The notes under the pieces: model-generated
What the model was told of the DNA's origin: nothing
Databases searched by the model: none
The model's input: the letters and a program-made list of their open reading frames with translations, nothing else
Shown: positions 60,462-64,000 of the stretch, one piece after another
How the letters are laid out: each line of letters opens with the position of its first letter
How positions within the stretch are numbered: position 1 is the stretch's first letter
Origin: Nipponacmea schrenckii
Taxonomy: Eukaryota; Mollusca; Gastropoda; Lottiidae
DNA length: 64,000 nt
NCBI GenBank assembly: GCA_030562195.1
Contig: JAUJPP010000001.1
Span: 10,656,472 to 10,720,471 of the forward strand
Direction: 5' to 3'
Program-made: the position numbers and the translations under genes

Positions 60462-63400
60462 CTAGAAAATTACATAGAATGAATATCAATTTGTAAACAT
60501 CTTTGATTAAAAATCCTAAGACCCCACTAAAGAGACTGAAAAAAATCTATTTTCTGGTTGTATGTAAGCTGTATTTTCTTTAATAAGAAATATTAAAGAG
60601 AATGACAGCAGCTGGTTTAAAGGGAAACAAACTACAGATATTTCTTGGTATTTCAGACCACAATCAATTTGTTTTCTTACAGTTGTATTTCAAAATTTCA
60701 GATACCACACACATGAGAATATCAAATTTTTATTGATTGATAATAAACATTTTAGTTAGAGAGTCTTAGAAAACATTCAACGAAGTCTTATTTCTAAAAC
60801 TACTTACATGATCTTTATCTCTAGAAGTAACCTCTGTTTGAAATGTAAACTGTTCAAAATTTCCAGATCTTTCACCAGAGAATTGTTTGGAATATTCTTG
60901 TTTTAGCAGACTGAGTAACCCTCGAGGATTAAAGAAGGCACCTAACCAATATGCTGGCATCTTTTCTCTACCCTGTAATATTCAATGTCATGCTCAAAAT
61001 ATTTTACATCATAGCTTTCAATTTAAATAAAAAATTCTACACATCCAGCATATTCATAACAAAATCCCTGCTCAAAATAGGGGCATGCTATTATCTACAA
61101 GCTAGATGAAACATGTATGGATGTATTCTACCTTATCTCAGAAATCTATGTCTTAACTGTCTGAAATTGTAGATGGGACTGCAAAGGTCATCTGAATGAC
61201 CCCTTAAATTTAATTAATTTTACCATTAGCTCTCCATATTAACAGTACAGGCTATACTTTATAACAATTTGAGTTTTTGTTTTTAAAACAGACTTCTTAC
61301 CAAAGTTAATATTTTCTCAAAATGATAACATCTATTCTGTAATTCTGTCAACCATTGTCCTAAACCCCAGGTCAATGGTGGAGCAGACGCACCAGACATG
61401 TCACACCATATTTGGGGAATACGGAAATGATACAAGTCGTCTGCTACAGATAATATATGGTTTGAGACTTGATCACCCAGTATATTTGTCTCAGTTGCCA
61501 GTTTGATTGCCTGCAGAGGAAATATATTGCATGATTTATGGATTAAAGAATAAGTAATCAGGTCTTTCAAATTACTAAATATATTCTTTTTAAAAAATAT
61601 TTGTAAAACAAAACAGAAACATTAGACCTAAGGGAAATGAATTTATTCAATACACAAACTTATGGTACAAGCTCAGCTGTAAATTGTAATTATATATGAA
61701 ATAAAATTAACCTGCATAGATCCCTTAATTTCCGTCAGTAATTTATACATAGTTTCTAGCTCTCTAACAATGAAGTTATTAAATGGTGTATAACCTCCTA
61801 TCTTCTTTAATTTGTCATTAATAAACTCCTAAAAAAATATTGGCATATACATAACAATTCTGATTTTGTGTAGACATTAGAATCCAATCTGTCCATATGC
61901 TGAACAAAAAAATCATTTTGTACCACACAAGTAGCAAGTCTTATCAAGAAAAGCCATAATCCATGCTAAATATTTTTTCAGCCAAGCCAAATAAGCACTG
62001 GCAATGCACTAATATATACAGACTGGTGCTTGCCTGGATTTTTTCTTCATAATGTAAAAGTATGTAAAATGCTGCATATAAACCTAGATACCGAATATTC
62101 CTATTTTGAATTTCAAAGTGTAACAGACCAAACTGAACATGGACCAATGAATTGAGACTATCCCTAAAACATACCTTGGTATAAGCTTTTGGAACCTTGG
62201 ATAACATGGTATGGCATATTTCCCATAATTCCACATCCTTCCTCATTTTAAACGTAGCATAACTTGCTGTCGCAAATACTCCCTGTCCCACAACAGATGG
62301 ATTATTACTCTGGGAACTTATTCCAGCTAAAGGTGGTCCTTAAAAAAAAAAAAAAAATTAAATATCAATCACAATGTTATTGGTTGTCTAGGAATATAAA
62401 CATACCTTTAAATGATGTTGGTGCTCTAGGGGAATATAAACTAACCTTTAAATGATGTTCGTGTCTAAGAAATATAAACTTACCTTTAATTGGTGTTGGT
62501 GGTCTAGGGGAATATAAACTTACCTTTAAATGATGTTCGTGTCTAAGAAATATAAACCTACCTTTAAATGATGTTGGTGCTCTAGGGGAATATAAACTAA
62601 CCTTTAAATGATGTTCGTGTCTAAGAAATATAAACCTACCTTTAAATGGTGTTGGTGGTCTACGGAATATAAACTTACCTTTAATTGGTGTTGGTCTAGG
62701 GGAATATAAACTTACCTTTAAATAGTGTTGGTGGTCTAGGGGAATATAAACTTACCTTTAAATGGTGTTGGTCTAGGGGAATATAAACTTACCTTTTAAT
62801 AGTGTTGGTGGTCTTGGGGAATATAAACTTACCTTTAAATGGTGTTGGTGGTCTAGGGAATATAAATGTACCTTTAAATGGTGTTGGTGGTCTAGGGGAA
62901 TATAAAATTACCTTTAAATAGTGTTGGTGGTCTAGGGGAATATAAACTTACCTTTAAATGGTGTTGGTGGTCTAGGAAATATAAACTTATCTTTAAATGA
63001 TGTTTGCGGTCTAGGAAATAAAATACTTACCTTTAAATGGTGTTGGTGGTCTACGGAATATAAACTTACCTTTGAATGGTGTTGGTGGTCTATGGGATAT
63101 AAACTTACCTTTAAATAGTGTTGGTGGTCTAGGGAATATAAATTTACCTTTAAATGATGTTGGTGGTCTAGGAAATAAAAAACTTACCTTTGAATGGTGT
63201 TGCTGGCCTAGGGAATATAAACCTACCTTTAAATGATGTTGGTGGTCTAGGGAATATAAACTTACCTTTGAATGGTGTTGGTGGTCTAGGGAATAATTTA
63301 TGAGTTAAAGTTGGTGAAGATGGCATTGCATCAAATATTTTATTTAATCTTGGTGTTGGTGGTCTAGGAAAATCAAATTTACTTTTAAATTGTGTTTGTG

Positions 63401-64000
63401 GTCTAGGGGAATATAAAATTATCTTTAAATAGTGTTGGTGGTCTAGGGGAATATAAACTTACCTTTAAATGGTGTTGGTGGTCTAGGAAATATAAACTTA
63501 CCTTTAAATGATGTTTGTGGTCTAGGAAAATCAAATTTACTTTTAAATTGTGTTTGTGGTCTAGGGGAATATAAAATTATCTTTAAATAGTGTTGGTGGT
63601 CTAGGGGAATATAAACTTACCTTTAAATGGTGTTGGTGGTCTAGGAAATATAAACTTACCTTTAAATGATGTTTGTGGTCTAGGAAATAAAATACTTACC
63701 TTTAAATGGTGTTGGTGGTCTACGGAATATAAACTTACCTTTGAATGGTGTTGGTGGTCTAGGGGAATATAAACTTACCTTTAAATAGTGTTGGTGGTCT
63801 AGGGAATATAAACTTACCTTTAAATGATGTTTGTGGTCTAGGAAATAAAAAAACTTACCTTTGAATGGTGTTGGTGGCCTAGGGAATATAAACCTACCTT
63901 TAAATGATGTTGGTGGTCTAGGGAATATAAACTTACCTTTGAATGGTGTTGGTGGTCTAGGGAATAATTTATGAGTTAAAGTTGGTGAAGATGGCATTGC
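60135..64000 (-). CDS. DNHD1: 3' end of a dynein heavy chain gene, probably DNHD1-like (gene continues past the window)
   Basis: Five exons (60135-60461, 60808-60972, 61301-61510, 61712-61828, 62175-62338), all with GT-AG borders and matching phases, encode about 325 residues of the AAA6/C-terminal region of a dynein heavy chain motor. Landmarks in order are a linker ending in SKVPKAYTK, NNFIVRELETMYKLL (axonemal dyneins have a similar N-F-Q-E-hydrophobic helix), SGASAPPLTWGLGQWL, AYWLGAFFNPRGLLSLLKQE, and EGMFIYGIYMWGCAWEKTTG leading to the C-terminal beta-rich domain. Canonical axonemal chains have FWI-GFF-PQ and GLFLEGARWD at these points. The divergence, and a proline-rich insert (FPRPPTP), point to the non-canonical DNHD1 branch, which vertebrates use in sperm flagella. 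Dynein identity is secure; the paralogue assignment is inference. Upstream exons are partly swallowed by a minisatellite. Confidence 0.85.
60808..60972 (-). CDS. Dynein heavy chain exon (FWI-GFF equivalent)
   Basis: Exactly 55 codons between TATTACAG and CAT|GTAAGT, phase 0 on both sides. It contains AYWLGAFFNPRGLLSLLKQE, the counterpart of the strongly conserved hydrophobic strand and Phe-Pro turn in the dynein C-terminal domain, then a polar loop ending TSRDKDH. Confidence 0.92.
61301..61510 (-). CDS. Dynein heavy chain exon
   Basis: 70 codons between TTCCTCTGCAG and TTG|GTAAGAAG, phase 0 at both ends. It starts AIKLATETNI, continues VADDLYHFRIPQIW, has SGASAPPLTWGLGQWL and ends in a helix RCYHFEKILTL. 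In canonical dyneins this region reads as a helix followed by V-P--W and a Y-S-KPL-WI block. Confidence 0.92.
61712..61828 (-). CDS. Dynein heavy chain exon
   Basis: 39 codons between a T-rich acceptor (TTTTTTTAG) and CAG|GTTAAT, phase 0 at both ends. It encodes GGYTPFNNFIVRELETMYKL, the conserved Q-E-(I/L) helix that in other dyneins precedes the L--I--SL motif. Here that motif is LLTEIKGSMQ. The donor GTTAAT is weak, the only non-consensus one in the gene. Confidence 0.9.
62175..62338 (-). CDS. Dynein heavy chain exon after the minisatellite intron
   Basis: The acceptor is a run of 15 T followed by AAG (62339). Two bases plus 54 codons follow, ending AAG|GTATGT. It reads PPLAGISSQSNNPSVVGQGV, then ATFKMRKDVELWEICHTMLS and KVPKAYTK. 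The 5' border is phase 1, matching exactly the phase-1 end of the upstream exon copies (TTC AAA G|GTAAG), which joins to a Phe-Lys-Gly-Pro-Pro sequence. Confidence 0.88.
63266..63374 (-). CDS. Dynein exon 3' part, duplicated copy 1
   Basis: The minus strand reads DFPRPPTPRLNKIFDAMPSS, then PTLTHKLFPRPPTPFK and G|GTAAG, phase 1, compatible with the exon at 62338. The heptapeptide FPRPPTP occurs twice inside this piece, and the repeat unit is an expansion of the second one. The 5' border is unclear because the sequence to the right is again repeat units, so this copy may be either the used exon or a non-functional duplicate of the one at the window edge. Confidence 0.5.
63937..64000 (-). CDS. 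Dynein exon 3' part, copy 2 (cut by the window edge)
   Basis: Identical in sequence to the first 64 coding bases of copy 1 as far as the window shows (AMPSSPTLTHKLFPRPPTPF then K, donor at 63936). It lies 670 bp from copy 1 within a higher-order duplication. As the outermost copy, it is at least as likely as copy 1 to be the ancestral exon. Confidence 0.5.

Larger units (their letters stand above)
62375..64000 (-). repeat. About 40-bp minisatellite built from an exon end and its splice donor
   Basis: About 40 units whose minus-strand form is CCTAGACCACCAACACCATT then TAAAGGTAAGTTTATATTCC. Each contains the coding tail PRPPTPFK, the phase-1 exon end AAAG and the donor GTAAGT, plus TTATATTCCCCTAG, a tolerable acceptor. 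The period varies between 38 and 41 bp. Local higher-order copies occur (158 bp at 63361/63520; 670 bp at 63291/63961). It fills almost the whole intron upstream of the exon at 62338. Confidence 0.93.

Noticed and set aside
63680..63997. 105-codon proline-rich minus-strand ORF as an independent gene
   Set aside because: It is a read-through of the splice-donor minisatellite plus the duplicated dynein exon end; treated as part of that gene.

Overview
The window looks like nuclear DNA of an AT-rich metazoan genome: spliced genes with GT-AG introns, a Tob-family gene, a dynein heavy chain gene, a tRNA-derived SINE and many DNA transposons and minisatellites. A lophotrochozoan, probably a mollusc, is my best guess. 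That is an inference from overall texture and from three copies of the 13-mer AAGGGAAGTAACT, which I associate with molluscan repeats; it is not proven. No bacterial or organellar genes are visible.

Two genes are secure. (1) A single-exon Tob family anti-proliferative gene on the minus strand (26970-28076) encodes a BTG domain followed by a long Ser/Pro-rich tail with a PAM2-like motif. It should bridge CCR4-NOT and poly(A)-binding protein in mRNA deadenylation. (2) The 3' end of a minus-strand dynein heavy chain gene (60135 to the right edge, probably DNHD1-like) shows five clean exons in consistent phase. The rest of the gene lies beyond position 64000. A third, weaker gene model on the plus strand joins candidate exons at 45928-45999, 53112-53165 and 57129-57386, all phase 0, ending at a stop that overlaps an AATAAA signal. 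Its product is not recognised. Other lone candidate exons are at 37049-37301, 47747-48187 and 51174-51301.

Mobile DNA: a 1.4-kb element (2199-3573) with 319-bp terminal inverted repeats and a CACCTA target duplication carries an intact 225-codon ORF. That ORF matches the N-terminal, DNA-binding half of an integrase-core (DDE/rve-type) family and stops just before the catalytic domain would begin. A Mutator-like element (11103-11888) has a 9-bp target duplication, and its empty site is preserved in a second copy of the host segment about 1.1 kb away. There are also a hAT-type element full of internal tandem repeats (43778-45329), a tRNA-derived SINE (about 43450-43664), a decayed GIY-YIG endonuclease fragment of Penelope-like type (about 46590-47040), a TTAA-flanked MITE (41313-41585) and a MITE inside a tandem array (5077-5235).

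Tandem repeats are unusually dense: about ten arrays with units of 24 to 60 bp, including a 35-bp satellite of about 43 copies (37671-39165). The most striking lies inside the dynein gene (62375-64000). Its 40-bp unit is the 3' end of a coding exon together with its 5' splice site, so one intron is packed with dozens of near-perfect splice donors. The remaining stretches are AT-rich non-coding DNA in which I see no supportable gene.
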